A stretch of 64,000 nt of DNA from Thalassospira profundimaris (GCF_003326675.1 NZ_JPWF01000018.1:1-64000), one strand, 5' to 3'. Numbered from the stretch's first letter, positions 17,611 to 26,699 are shown. The notes: generated by a model from the sequence alone, not told the origin. Program-made: numbers and translations.

Positions 17611-19605
17611 CTAGCCTGCTTCGGGGAGCCAGATGGTAAAGGTCGTGCCCATGTTTGCCGTACTTTGAACATCAAGCGTGCCGCCCTGACGATCAATCAG
17701 GGTCTTGGTAATCGACAGGCCAAGACCCGTCCCCTGCTGACGCTTGGTGGTATAGAACGGATCGAAAATCCGGTTAAGCACCTCCTCGCTCATACCGATG
17801 CCGGTATCACGGATCGTCATCAGTACACCCGGGCGACCATTGCGCTCGGCATCGTCGTCAATCAGGGTCAGCGTGCCGCGGTCCGGCATGGCATGCAGGG
17901 CATTGACCATCAGATTGACCAGCACCTGTTGCAATTCGGTCCGGTTCATCAGAACCAGACGGGTCGAGTGATGTTCGCGTATGACGTCGATATCTGCCCG
18001 GCTTAGAAGATGGGCGACCAAGGGCATGGAATCCTCGATCACCTGCGCGACACTGTGGCGTTCGACAAAGCCTGCATATTCTTCGGGTTTGGCAAATTGC
18101 AGAAGCTTGGTGACGATCAGATTGATGCGATTGACCTGCTCGTCAATCAGGCGGAATTCGGTATTGGCGATCCGGGCATGATCGCCCAGAAGATCGCGAA
18201 CCACATCCAGATTGCCCTGAAGAACTGCAACCGGATTGTTGATTTCATGGGCCACACCGGCGGTAATTTCGCCAATTGCCGCCAGTTTTTCCGACATGAT
18301 CAGTTGTTTGGTCGTGGTTTCCAGTGCCTGATTGGCTTCGCGCAATTCGCGGGTTCTGGCATCGACCCGGGCGTTAAGCTGATCATTCCATGCACGTAGG
18401 CGTTTGTCACGTTCCTGTACCTGATCAAGCAATTCATCAAGATGATCCGCGACAAGGGCAATTTCATCTTCGACCTGATCAAGGTTGGTGCGGGCGGACA
18501 AATCACCACTTTCGACCCGGACGATGGTGTTGGTCATCCGTTCAAGCGGTTTGAAAATACCGCGTGCCCAGCGCAGGAAAATCGGTACAGACAATGCCGT
18601 AACAAACAGGAACGCCCCGATCAGGATCAGCATGCTTTCATATTTGGTCTGGGCAAAGGGGGCTTCGAGGAAGCCGACATACAGCATCCCGACCCGCTTG
18701 CCAAAGCTGTCCTTGATCGGCTCATAGGCCGAAATGTACCAGTCATTGACCACAAAGGCGCTATCGAGCCAAACCTTGCCGTCTTCAAGAACTGCTTGCC
18801 GTACCACACGTGAAACCCGTGTCCCCAAGGCACGACGATTTGCGAACAAGCGAACATTGGTACTGATCCGCACATCATCAAGAAACAGGGTAGCTGTTCC
18901 CTGACTGCCTTCAGGCAAGCTGCTTTGGCGATAGACCAGATCGTTGATCGTATCGATAAAGCCCAAATTCTGGTTAAGCAGAATACCCCCGACCAGTGCC
19001 GCGGTTTGCCCCGATGGCAGTTCGACCGGGCTTGCCGAATGCACCACCATGCCGCGGGTTTCGGTATTGCGTGCTGTGGGTACTGCATTGGGGGTTTCAA
19101 CCAGATCAAGGCGCGCCCGTGCGGCCAGATCGGGCGAAAATGCCATCAGGTCTGTGTTGCTGAAGATATCGACACTGGTCGATGACCGCCCGGCAAAGGC
19201 ACTGGCAATGACCGGCCAGTCGGAACTGTTGCTGCTGGCAGATTTGTCGGCAAGATACAGGAAATCAAGCCCAAGAGCCTTTTGGCGCTTCGCCAGCAGG
19301 TCTTTGACCCCGTCCGGGTCATTGGCAGACAACACATTGCGAAAGGCGACAGATTGTCCAAGGGCCGCGATCTGTTCGCCGGTATTATCAAGGATATGCG
19401 TGAAATATTGATGGGCAATCGTCAAATCGCCGCTGACCTTTGAGGTCAGCAACGCATCAAATTTCGAATTCCAGCGCACCATCATCGTGCCCAGCAACAG
19501 GGGCAGGATCACCAGTGTTGGCAATAATGCGATTGCCAGCAGCTTGAAGCGGACAGAACGGGTGCGTTTGGCCTTGCCGGGTTTTGATCCGGAAAACAGT
19601 ATCAT
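17611..19605 (-). CDS. Membrane sensor histidine kinase (DctB/NtrB type)
   Basis: A 664-residue sensor. A first membrane helix at about 20-42, a large periplasmic cache-like region, a second helix near 320-345 and a HAMP domain are followed by a coiled coil. The HisKA box GEITAGVAHEINNPV holds the phosphorylated His near 450, and the ATPase has N, G1 and G2 boxes (NLMVNALHAM, DTGIGM, GTGLGLS). The ATG at 19605 overlaps the response-regulator stop as ATGA. Family pairing with a sigma-54 activator suggests it senses an external carboxylate; the OFA transporter upstream is the nearest target. Confidence 0.93.
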   Translation of the reverse strand: MILFSGSKPGKAKRTRSVRFKLLAIALLPTLVILPLLLGTMMVRWNSKFDALLTSKVSGDLTIAHQYFTHILDNTGEQIAALGQSVAFRNVLSANDPDGVKDLLAKRQKALGLDFLYLADKSASSNSSDWPVIASAFAGRSSTSVDIFSNTDLMAFSPDLAARARLDLVETPNAVPTARNTETRGMVVHSASPVELPSGQTAALVGGILLNQNLGFIDTINDLVYRQSSLPEGSQGTATLFLDDVRISTNVRLFANRRALGTRVSRVVRQAVLEDGKVWLDSAFVVNDWYISAYEPIKDSFGKRVGMLYVGFLEAPFAQTKYESMLILIGAFLFVTALSVPIFLRWARGIFKPLERMTNTIVRVESGDLSARTNLDQVEDEIALVADHLDELLDQVQERDKRLRAWNDQLNARVDARTRELREANQALETTTKQLIMSEKLAAIGEITAGVAHEINNPVAVLQGNLDVVRDLLGDHARIANTEFRLIDEQVNRINLIVTKLLQFAKPEEYAGFVERHSVAQVIEDSMPLVAHLLSRADIDVIREHHSTRLVLMNRTELQQVLVNLMVNALHAMPDRGTLTLIDDDAERNGRPGVLMTIRDTGIGMSEEVLNRIFDPFYTTKRQQGTGLGLSITKTLIDRQGGTLDVQSTANMGTTFTIWLPEAG

Positions 19606-21035
19606 TCCTGTTCCCAGCTTGCGCATTTGCGATCAATGGTCTTGCGCGATACGCCCAGACGCCGGGCGGCTTCATTGCGGTTGCCGTTGGTTTTATGCAA
19701 CATCGCCAGGATATGGCGGCGTTCCATTTCATCAAGGGTTTCATCGCCTTCGACCTGTGCGCCGTGATCGGCCCGTTCATCGCGGAATTCATCGGGGAAC
19801 CGCCCAAGGATAAGGGTGCGTTCAATCAGGTTGCGCAATTCGCGCACATTGCCCGGCCAGTCATAACGGGTCAGCCCGGCCCGCACGGCCCCATCCATCG
19901 GGACCTGGCGCACGCCAAGCTGTTTGGACAATTTGGTCATGAACAGTTCGGCCAGTTCCAGCACATCATCGCCACGTTCACGCAAGGGCGGCATTTCGAT
20001 ATGCATGACATTGATGCGGTAAAACAGATCGGCGCGGAAACGGCCGGCTTCGACCTCGGCCTCCAGATCGGCATTGGTGGCAAAGATAAAGCGCAGATCG
20101 ACCGGCGCTTCACGTTCCGAGCCGACCGGGCGGATACGGCGGCTTTCGATTGCGCGCAAAAGCTTGCTTTGGGTGGCCAGTGACAATTCGCCAACTTCAT
20201 CGAGAAACAGGGTTCCGCCCTGTGCATGCATGAAAAGACCATCACGGGCCGATTGCGCACCGGTAAAGGCGCCTTTGACATGGCCGAACAATTCGGCCTC
20301 GATCATTTCGGACGGAATGGCGGCACAGTTAATCGGCACGAACGGCTTTTGCGCACGATCCGAAAGGGAATGAAGCGAACGGGCGGTAACTTCCTTGCCC
20401 GTGCCGCTTTGCCCGGAAATCAGGATCGATGTCGGAAGTGGTGCCACCCGGGCAATCGTTTCGCGGATTTCCTGTACCTGCGGAGAATAGCCAATCAGCT
20501 TATCCCGCAAAAGGACATGATCCGATGTTGCGCGCAATTCATGGCGCAAAACATGGTTTTCCCGACGCAACCGCATGCGATCCAGACAACGGGCAACCGC
20601 GTTTAAAATCTGATTGGAACGAAACGGTTTGAGGACAAAATCAACCGCACCAGCGCGCAAGGCCTTGATCGCGGTATCAAGATCGGCATAGGCCGTCATC
20701 AGGATGGCGTCGGAGAAAAAGCCGATTTCCCGTTGTTCGGTCAGCCATTCGACACCGCTTTTGCCCGGCATGATGTTATCAAGAATGACGACATCGAAAT
20801 GATGCTGATCAAGCAAGGCGGTTGCTTCTTCGCAATCAGCGGCCTCTTCGACCCGCTTGGCGCGCGGGCCCAATGTGCGGACCAGAAAATTGCGCATGCC
20901 CGGTTCGTCGTCGACGATCAGGATCGATGCCTTTTCAAGCCACGGACCAAATTCCGGCCCCGGCCCGCTATATCCCGCGTCATTGCCAACAGCGGTCGCA
21001 GCCCCGTCGGACGCGCCCAGAACGCTTGATTTCAT
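19602..21035 (-). CDS. Sigma-54-dependent response regulator (NtrC/DctD family)
   Basis: A 477-residue enhancer-binding protein. The receiver domain has its phosphoacceptor Asp in VVILDNIMPG. The AAA+ domain has Walker A SGQSGTGKE, the sigma-54 contact loop GAFTGA near 254, Walker B GGTLFLDEVGE and the arginine-finger region. A Fis-type HTH (NEAARRLGVSRKTIDRK) ends it. GGAGG precedes the ATG. It is co-transcribed with the kinase. A sigma-54 promoter match with paired upstream palindromes lies about 2.8 kb away at the OFA gene. A solo end of a MITE-like repeat sits 64 bases upstream of its start. Confidence 0.95.
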   Translation of the reverse strand: MKSSVLGASDGAATAVGNDAGYSGPGPEFGPWLEKASILIVDDEPGMRNFLVRTLGPRAKRVEEAADCEEATALLDQHHFDVVILDNIMPGKSGVEWLTEQREIGFFSDAILMTAYADLDTAIKALRAGAVDFVLKPFRSNQILNAVARCLDRMRLRRENHVLRHELRATSDHVLLRDKLIGYSPQVQEIRETIARVAPLPTSILISGQSGTGKEVTARSLHSLSDRAQKPFVPINCAAIPSEMIEAELFGHVKGAFTGAQSARDGLFMHAQGGTLFLDEVGELSLATQSKLLRAIESRRIRPVGSEREAPVDLRFIFATNADLEAEVEAGRFRADLFYRINVMHIEMPPLRERGDDVLELAELFMTKLSKQLGVRQVPMDGAVRAGLTRYDWPGNVRELRNLIERTLILGRFPDEFRDERADHGAQVEGDETLDEMERRHILAMLHKTNGNRNEAARRLGVSRKTIDRKCASWEQE

Positions 21036-21098
21036 GATGTTCCTCCGCAGAAACTTATTTTTGTTTTTTAAAAGCTTAGATCAGCGGAGAGAGAAAAG

Positions 21099-21132
21099 CA
21101 AAGTGGATCAGATTTAAGGCAACATGCTTTAG
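21099..21132 (+). repeat. Solo terminal-repeat copy of the MITE-like element
   Basis: These 34 bases match the right terminal repeat of the element at 45320-45583 with three differences, including CAGATTTAAGGCAA and ATGCTTTAG. No partner arm is seen nearby, so this is a remnant end. It lies in the upstream region of the sigma-54 regulator gene. Confidence 0.75.
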
Positions 21133-21188
21133 CCCCCCTACCCCAATGCATAATTGCCATGCGACGAAGAATTTGGTAATGATTGCGC

Positions 21189-21236
21189 ATCCACACACGA
21201 AATGCGCCCAGATGCCTTTTCGGTGTGGATTTTTTA
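21189..21236 (+). terminator. Orphan intrinsic terminator ahead of the polysaccharide locus
   Basis: ATCCACAC (21189-21196) pairs with GTGTGGAT (21223-21230). After a one-base bulge the stem continues as CGAAA/TTTCG, and seven Ts follow. It points in the plus direction, but no plus-strand gene precedes it, since the sigma-54 regulator gene runs the other way. It therefore ends a short transcript or attenuates the leader of the gene at 21326. Confidence 0.65.
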
Positions 21237-21325
21237 TTTCCGCAAAACGAGATCGCCCTTAACAGGACGCACAACATGCGCCCGCATGATCCGTTATGCC
21301 CGAATTCAGGGGAAAGGAACATTCC

Positions 21326-22297
21326 ATGACCAGACTGAATTACGATATCACAGGAAAACGCATATATATTGCCGGACATCACGGCATGATCGGACAGGCC
21401 ATCATACGCCGGTTACAGCAGGAAGATTGCACCATCCTGACGCGTACACGCCGCGAACTTGACCTTTTGCGCCAGGCACCGGTTACAAGATGGCTTAAAC
21501 AGGCAAAGCCGGATGTTGTGATTATTGCCGCAGGCAAATCAGGTGGATCAAGGGTGCATAATGATCTTCCGGGGGATTTTCTTTATGAAAACCTGATGAT
21601 TGCAACCAATCTGATACAGGGGGCCTTTGAGGCGGATGTCGAAAAGCTTTTGAACATTTCGGCCCCGTATATTTACCCGGAAAATCCCATCTTGCCGACG
21701 CCGGAACATCAATTGCTTATGGGTAAACTTGCCCCCGCATATGAAAATGCAGCAATTGCCAAATTGGCGGCGTTAAAGCTTTGCCAATCCTATCACCAGC
21801 AATTTGGTGCGGATTTCACCACAATCATTCCACCCGAAATTTACGGCCCCGGCGATAATTTTGACCTGCTTTCAGCCCGAACCATCCCGACAATCATCCG
21901 TCATATCCATGATGCAAAATGCGAAGGACGACACATCGCCAAATTGCCGGGGCACGGTACAGTCGTGCGAGAATTTTTATACGTGGATGATTGCGCCGAT
22001 GCAATCATAACCATCCTTGAACATCATCGCCGCAACAGCCCGATAAATGTCGGCACCAGCCAAAGCATTCCCATTTCCACACTTGCCTTCATGATTGCCG
22101 ATATCGTCGGGTTTGACGGCAAAGTCGACTTTGCACGCCAGATTCCGCAGGGCGCGGCAGAACGCAATATGCAGGGAAATACGATCAGGATGCTGGGCTG
22201 GTCCCCGGCGCATAGCCTTGAACAGGGGCTTGTCAAAACCTATGACGCCTTTTGCAATGGGTACTATCGGGAAAATAAGTTGAAACTTGTATCCTGA
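21326..22297 (+). CDS. GDP-L-fucose synthase-like SDR protein lacking catalytic residues
   Basis: A 323-residue extended SDR that tracks GDP-L-fucose synthase along its length: GHHGMIGQAI nucleotide motif, DFLYENLMIATNLI, YGPGDNF, and VREFLYVDDCADA. At the active site it differs. The usual Ser-Ser-Cys before IYP is Ala113-Pro114-Tyr115, the catalytic Tyr is Ala142 (only Lys146 of Tyr-x3-Lys remains) and the catalytic His is Arg185. The ATG at 21326 has AAAGGAAC upstream. It opens the exopolysaccharide locus, is followed by a strong terminator, and has host-like base composition. It may be a non-catalytic or re-purposed homologue. Confidence 0.82.
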   Translation: MTRLNYDITGKRIYIAGHHGMIGQAIIRRLQQEDCTILTRTRRELDLLRQAPVTRWLKQAKPDVVIIAAGKSGGSRVHNDLPGDFLYENLMIATNLIQGAFEADVEKLLNISAPYIYPENPILPTPEHQLLMGKLAPAYENAAIAKLAALKLCQSYHQQFGADFTTIIPPEIYGPGDNFDLLSARTIPTIIRHIHDAKCEGRHIAKLPGHGTVVREFLYVDDCADAIITILEHHRRNSPINVGTSQSIPISTLAFMIADIVGFDGKVDFARQIPQGAAERNMQGNTIRMLGWSPAHSLEQGLVKTYDAFCNGYYRENKLKLVS

Positions 22298-22307
22298 TTG
22301 AACAATC

Positions 22308-22357
22308 AGCTCCGGCCCATGGCACACCAAGACCGTGGGCCGGAGCTTTCGATTTTT
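22308..22357 (+). terminator. Intrinsic terminator after the fucose-synthase-like gene
   Basis: AGCTCCGGCCCA (22308-22319) and TGGGCCGGAGCT (22336-22347) form a perfect 12-bp stem, followed by TTCGATTTTT. It separates this gene from the main polysaccharide operon. Confidence 0.85.
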
Positions 22358-22428
22358 GCTGCAACGTCAATTGCCCCATACTTTGTAGAGGCAACCTACA
22401 CCAAAAACATCACAAAACTATACCATTG

Positions 22429-22457
22429 AACAGGTTTTAGATATATTAAAACCTGTT
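22429..22457. promoter_or_regulatory. 11-bp perfect inverted repeat ahead of the priming transferase gene
   Basis: AACAGGTTTTA (22429-22439) and TAAAACCTGTT (22447-22457) flank GATATAT. It is AT-rich with no T-run behind it, so it looks more like an operator than a terminator. It lies 81 bases before the start of the main polysaccharide operon. Confidence 0.55.
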
Positions 22458-22538
22458 AATCCTCTTCGCTCTTGACCGACAACGATACTCGCCATCCAAC
22501 CATAAGGTGAGATTAAAAATAAAGTTGCGGTTGGCGCC

Positions 22539-24044
22539 ATGAAAAAAGCCGGGGAACAGACAGACCCATTGGGTACGGTTTGGAACCTTATTGATCAGGG
22601 TCAGCTTTGGGGAGCTGCGACAGTGCTTGCGCATAGCAGAAGCCACGTGCTTCTACGCGATTTAATGGCGGTTTCGGACGTCGTCGTTCTTTTTGCTTCT
22701 GCGATGCTTGCATCCTGGTTGCGATTTGGCACATTCATACCGACAGATCATCTTTTGATGCCGGCATTTGCCGCGCCATTATTTTATATGGCGGCCATGA
22801 TGGTTTTGCGCGGGTATCACACCCTTGATCCGCAAACATTACAGATGGGCCTTTTGCGGCTTTGCTGCGCACAGGCCATTTCCTTTGCCTTGTTGCTTGG
22901 CATTGCCTATTTTTCCAAGGTATCGGATGATTTTTCCCGTTTGTGGACGGGGTATTTTGCCATTATTGGTGTTGCGTCCCTTATATTGCTTCGGCTTTGC
23001 GCCTTTGGTGCGATCCGCGCCCTTGGCAAACAGAAATCCTTTCGCCCCAAGATCGTCCTTATATCGTCAAACCCGACGCCATCGATCCTTGAGATGCTTG
23101 AACAACGGATCGGGTCCCAGCACCAATACCGGATTATTCATCGCAGTATTATAAACGGCGGTAAAACCGGCACAGCCGACCTTCAGGCCGAACTGAACAA
23201 AATCCGGGCACTTGCCCCGGATATGATCATCTTGGCAATCAGCCAATCGGACCGGGCACGTTTTGCCGATCAACTTGATGATATTGATGCGATATCGGCC
23301 GACATCCTCGAAGTTGGCGATTTAACAAGCCATATGTCGCCTTGCGCCCCGGATCACGATCTTTTGCTTGAACCGGGACGCGAATGGATTGTGATGGCAG
23401 GCCTTCCCTTCATTCGCCGTGCCATGCGCCCGTTTGGGCAACGCGGATGGTGGATCAAGCGTGCCGAGGACGTCATCCTTGGATTGATCGCAGTAATTAT
23501 TGCAGCCCCCGTCATGCTTGCCGTGGCATTTGCCATAAAGCTGACAAGTGCCGGACCGGTACTTTACGTGCAGAAACGCCATGGTTTTAACGGCGAGACG
23601 ATACGCGTCCTGAAATTTCGCTCCATGTATGTCGACCAGTGCGCCACGAAGCGCGATGACACCGTTCCACAAGCAACCCGCAATGATCCGCGCATAACCC
23701 CCGTTGGCAAATTCATCCGCAAAACAAGTTTGGATGAATTACCACAATTGTTTAATGTATTGCGCGGGGATATGTCACTGGTTGGGCCGCGCCCGCACGC
23801 GACACAGCACAACACCGCCTATCGCACAAGGATTGACGGATATTTCGCCCGGCATCGGGTGAAGCCGGGAATTACTGGTTGGGCGCAGGTTAATGGTTGG
23901 CGCGGGGAGACAGACACAGACGAGAAGATGCGGCAGCGAGTGCTGCATGACATGTATTACATTGCCAATTGGTCTCCAATATTAGATGTCCGGGTTTTAA
24001 CCCTGACCATTGCCACTTTTTTCAAGCAAAAAAATGCTCATTAA
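22539..24044 (+). CDS. Undecaprenyl-phosphate glycosylphosphotransferase (priming enzyme, WcaJ/PssY type)
   Basis: A 501-residue polyprenyl-phosphate hexose-1-phosphate transferase. Four N-terminal helices and a central Rossmann-like region precede the catalytic C-terminal third: the WWIKRAEDVILGL membrane dip, KLTSAGPVLYVQKRHG, VLKFRSMY, RKTSLDELPQLFNVLRGDMS, VGPRPHA and KPGITGWAQVNGWRG. It links the first sugar phosphate to undecaprenyl phosphate at the inner membrane and so starts each repeat unit. Its stop is nearly contiguous with galE. Confidence 0.93.
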   Translation: MKKAGEQTDPLGTVWNLIDQGQLWGAATVLAHSRSHVLLRDLMAVSDVVVLFASAMLASWLRFGTFIPTDHLLMPAFAAPLFYMAAMMVLRGYHTLDPQTLQMGLLRLCCAQAISFALLLGIAYFSKVSDDFSRLWTGYFAIIGVASLILLRLCAFGAIRALGKQKSFRPKIVLISSNPTPSILEMLEQRIGSQHQYRIIHRSIINGGKTGTADLQAELNKIRALAPDMIILAISQSDRARFADQLDDIDAISADILEVGDLTSHMSPCAPDHDLLLEPGREWIVMAGLPFIRRAMRPFGQRGWWIKRAEDVILGLIAVIIAAPVMLAVAFAIKLTSAGPVLYVQKRHGFNGETIRVLKFRSMYVDQCATKRDDTVPQATRNDPRITPVGKFIRKTSLDELPQLFNVLRGDMSLVGPRPHATQHNTAYRTRIDGYFARHRVKPGITGWAQVNGWRGETDTDEKMRQRVLHDMYYIANWSPILDVRVLTLTIATFFKQKNAH

Positions 24045-24054
24045 GAAATCTACT

Positions 24055-25092
24055 ATGACAACATCAAAAGGCACTATTTTATTAACTGGCGGACTTGGAT
24101 ATATCGGCAGCCATACCGCTATCACATTAATAGAAAACGGATATGAAGTTGTTATTGTTGACAACTTGAGCAATAGCTCCCTATCAACATTAGGGAGAAT
24201 CGAGAAAATATTATCAAAGAAAATTACGTTCTTCAAATCAAGTATCGATGACAAGAAAACACTAGACAACATATTCACAAACATCGAAATTGATGCTGTG
24301 ATTCACTTCTCCGCATTCAAATCAGTTACTGAATCCGTACAAAATCCACTAGAATATTACAAAAATAATGTCTCAAATTTCATAGATTTTCTTAAAATTT
24401 GCGACGAACATGGTATGAACCGTATTATCTATAGTAGTAGTGCGACGGTATATTCCCCGAATGCTTCTTCGCCGATTACCGAGGACGCAGCAACAGGCCC
24501 TGTAAATCCTTATGGAAACACAAAGCTGTGCGGTGAAATGATTTTACGTGATCTTTGTTCTGAGCAAAGCAATTGGCAAGTCGGGATCTTAAGATATTTC
24601 AACCCTGCTGGAGCCCACGAAAGCGCATTAATCGGGGAATCACCACGTGGAACACCCAACAATTTGATGCCTTATATTGCAGATGTAGCCATCGGAAAAC
24701 GAAACCATTTAAACATTTATGGCGATGACTATCCAACAGTCGACGGCACAGGCGTCAGGGATTACATCCATGTAATGGATTTGGCCGAAGGACACCTTGC
24801 TACACTTGAATACTTACTTCACACAAAGGAAAGTGTGACTTTGAACCTTGGAACTGGTACGGGAACAAGCGTTCTACAATTGGTAAAAACTTACGAAAAT
24901 GCTAGCGGATACAAGATCCCTTATCACATGACAGATAGGCGTCCGGGGGATATCGCTGCTTGCTATGCAGACCCAGAACGCGCAAAGAGACTACTTGGCT
25001 GGAAGGCCAAAAGAAGTATCCACGACATGTGCCTCTCAAGTTGGAAATGGATTTCCCAGAAAACTGAATATCAAAGGTCAGAATCGGAATGA
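24055..25092 (+). CDS. galE: UDP-glucose 4-epimerase
   Basis: A 345-residue extended SDR with TGGLGYIGSH at the nucleotide site and the Ser / Tyr-x3-Lys catalytic set in YSSSATVYS and NPYGNTK. The GVRDYIHVMDLAEGH and LNLGTGTGTSVLQ segments are typical of GalE. It interconverts UDP-glucose and UDP-galactose for the polymer. An upstream ATG at 24034 overlaps the preceding stop codon and is an alternative start. Its codons are far more AT-rich than those of the gene before it, so the composition shift begins here. Confidence 0.9.
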   Translation: MTTSKGTILLTGGLGYIGSHTAITLIENGYEVVIVDNLSNSSLSTLGRIEKILSKKITFFKSSIDDKKTLDNIFTNIEIDAVIHFSAFKSVTESVQNPLEYYKNNVSNFIDFLKICDEHGMNRIIYSSSATVYSPNASSPITEDAATGPVNPYGNTKLCGEMILRDLCSEQSNWQVGILRYFNPAGAHESALIGESPRGTPNNLMPYIADVAIGKRNHLNIYGDDYPTVDGTGVRDYIHVMDLAEGHLATLEYLLHTKESVTLNLGTGTGTSVLQLVKTYENASGYKIPYHMTDRRPGDIAACYADPERAKRLLGWKAKRSIHDMCLSSWKWISQKTEYQRSESE

Positions 25093-25185
25093 GACGCACT
25101 TTCAATGTTCGCCCCTTGTCATCCAACGCGCCAAATCCATCTTAGGAACCCTAAGTGAAATTGAGAAAAAAGGAGGGGGCGAAAG

Positions 25186-25275
25186 TTGTCACAAACGCAA
25201 AAAGCCGGGGGACATAAAGCTCCCACACTCTCCAACGATAGGCCTGCTCATAAAATCGAGGATCCCTCACAGTGA
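25186..25275 (+). CDS. Possible 29-residue leader ORF coupled to manC
   Basis: A TTG at 25186 has an almost ideal ribosome site, AGGAGGGGG at 25171-25179. The frame runs 29 codons, beginning MSQTQKAGGHKAPTL, and its TGA (25273-25275) overlaps the manC GTG (25272-25274). It resembles nothing I recognise. It may exist to deliver ribosomes to manC, which has only a modest site of its own, rather than to make a useful peptide. Confidence 0.4.
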   Translation: MSQTQKAGGHKAPTLSNDRPAHKIEDPSQ

Positions 25276-26699
25276 CAAAACAATTGCTCATCCCAGTTAT
25301 TCTGGCTGGCGGCCAAGGCACCCGCCTATGGCCCATGTCACGTGCGAGCAGACCTAAACAGTTTTTACCGCTGACAGGTCAGATCAGCCTGTTTCAAGAG
25401 GCCCTTCTACGGGTAGCACAAGATTCACGCTACGACGCACCAATAGTTCTGACAGGGGAGCCCTATCGCTTTCTTGTCAAAGAGCAGGCAGCAGTAGTCA
25501 ACGTCCAGTTGCGGGACATTTTGCTTGAGCCTTCCCCGCGCAACACAGCTGCGGCAATTGCTGCCGTTTGCGCAGCACTTGAAGAAGAAGGTGAGAAAAA
25601 CGCACTGATTCACGTACTCGCATCCGACCATCAAATAGAGATCGGAGATGACTGGAACAGTGCGATTGATCACGCAACCACAGCAGCCAAGAATGGCCGC
25701 CTCGTTACATTCGGGATTACACCAAATGAACCGGTGACAGGATATGGTTATATCCGTGCAGGCAAAGAGAAAGATGGTGTAGCACCGGTCATACGCTTTA
25801 TAGAAAAGCCGGATCGGGAAACAGCCGAGAAAATGATTGCTGAAGGCGGGCACTACTGGAACTCAGGCATGTTCCTATTTGCTATTCAAACTTTCCTAAA
25901 AGAATGCACACATCTTGCATCAGAGCTACGAATAGCTACCAGGAATGCGGTCAAGAAATCCATACGCGACCTAGATTTCCTCCGCCTTGATGCAGAAAGT
26001 TTCGCTACAGCAGAAAACATCTCCGTCGATTACGCAATTTTCGAGAAGACTAGTAAGGCAAGCGTTGTACCGACGGCAATCCGTTGGTCAGATCTAGGGA
26101 GTTGGGAAGCAGTTTGGAAGGCCGAAGTTCCGGACGAGAATGGCAATGTTATTCGTGGCAAAGCAACGCTTTCAGACACAAGAAACGCATTGGCGATCAC
26201 GGACGGTCCACATGTGGCCATCAACGGGCTTGATGATGTCGCGGTCATCGCAGCAGCAGATGCAGTGTTTGTTGGTCGGCTTTCGCAAGCACAAACGATG
26301 GGCTCATTCGTTAAACATCTTAGGGCAAATCCCGCCACGCAGGCAATCACAGAAATACATGAAACAGTGTATCGGCCCTGGGGTAGCTACACGACACTCG
26401 TTTCCGGAGAGCGTCATCAGGTCAAGAAAATCACCGTCAAACCCGGTAAGCGTCTTTCGCTACAAAAACACCATCACCGCGCTGAACATTGGGTGGTTGT
26501 AAAAGGTACTGCCGAGGTAACTGTAGAACACGATATCAGAATCTTGCATGAGAACGAAAGCACTTTCATCCCCATCGGGGCAATACATAGGCTTGGAAAC
26601 CCAGGAAAAATCGTTCTGGAATTGATAGAAATCCAGTCGGGAGCTTATCTTGGCGAAGATGATATTGTACGGATCGAAGATGAATTTGGAAGAGTATAA
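25272..26699 (+). CDS. manC: Mannose-1-phosphate guanylyltransferase / mannose-6-phosphate isomerase
   Basis: A 475-residue bifunctional type-II enzyme. The pyrophosphorylase signature GGQGTRLWPMSRASRPKQF is followed by SPRNTAAAIAA, FIEKPD and HYWNSGMFLF. The C-terminal cupin carries RPWGSY, KPGKRLSLQKHHHRAEHW and FIPIGAIHRLGNPG. It makes GDP-mannose, the likely substrate of the epimerase encoded just downstream. The start is a GTG at 25272, overlapping the stop of a short upstream reading frame. Confidence 0.95.
   Translation: MTKQLLIPVILAGGQGTRLWPMSRASRPKQFLPLTGQISLFQEALLRVAQDSRYDAPIVLTGEPYRFLVKEQAAVVNVQLRDILLEPSPRNTAAAIAAVCAALEEEGEKNALIHVLASDHQIEIGDDWNSAIDHATTAAKNGRLVTFGITPNEPVTGYGYIRAGKEKDGVAPVIRFIEKPDRETAEKMIAEGGHYWNSGMFLFAIQTFLKECTHLASELRIATRNAVKKSIRDLDFLRLDAESFATAENISVDYAIFEKTSKASVVPTAIRWSDLGSWEAVWKAEVPDENGNVIRGKATLSDTRNALAITDGPHVAINGLDDVAVIAAADAVFVGRLSQAQTMGSFVKHLRANPATQAITEIHETVYRPWGSYTTLVSGERHQVKKITVKPGKRLSLQKHHHRAEHWVVVKGTAEVTVEHDIRILHENESTFIPIGAIHRLGNPGKIVLELIEIQSGAYLGEDDIVRIEDEFGRV

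Noticed and set aside
25141-25155. CTTAGG-AAC-CCTAAG dyad between galE and manC
   Set aside because: Short six-base arms in an AT-rich region and no second copy; too weak to call an operator.
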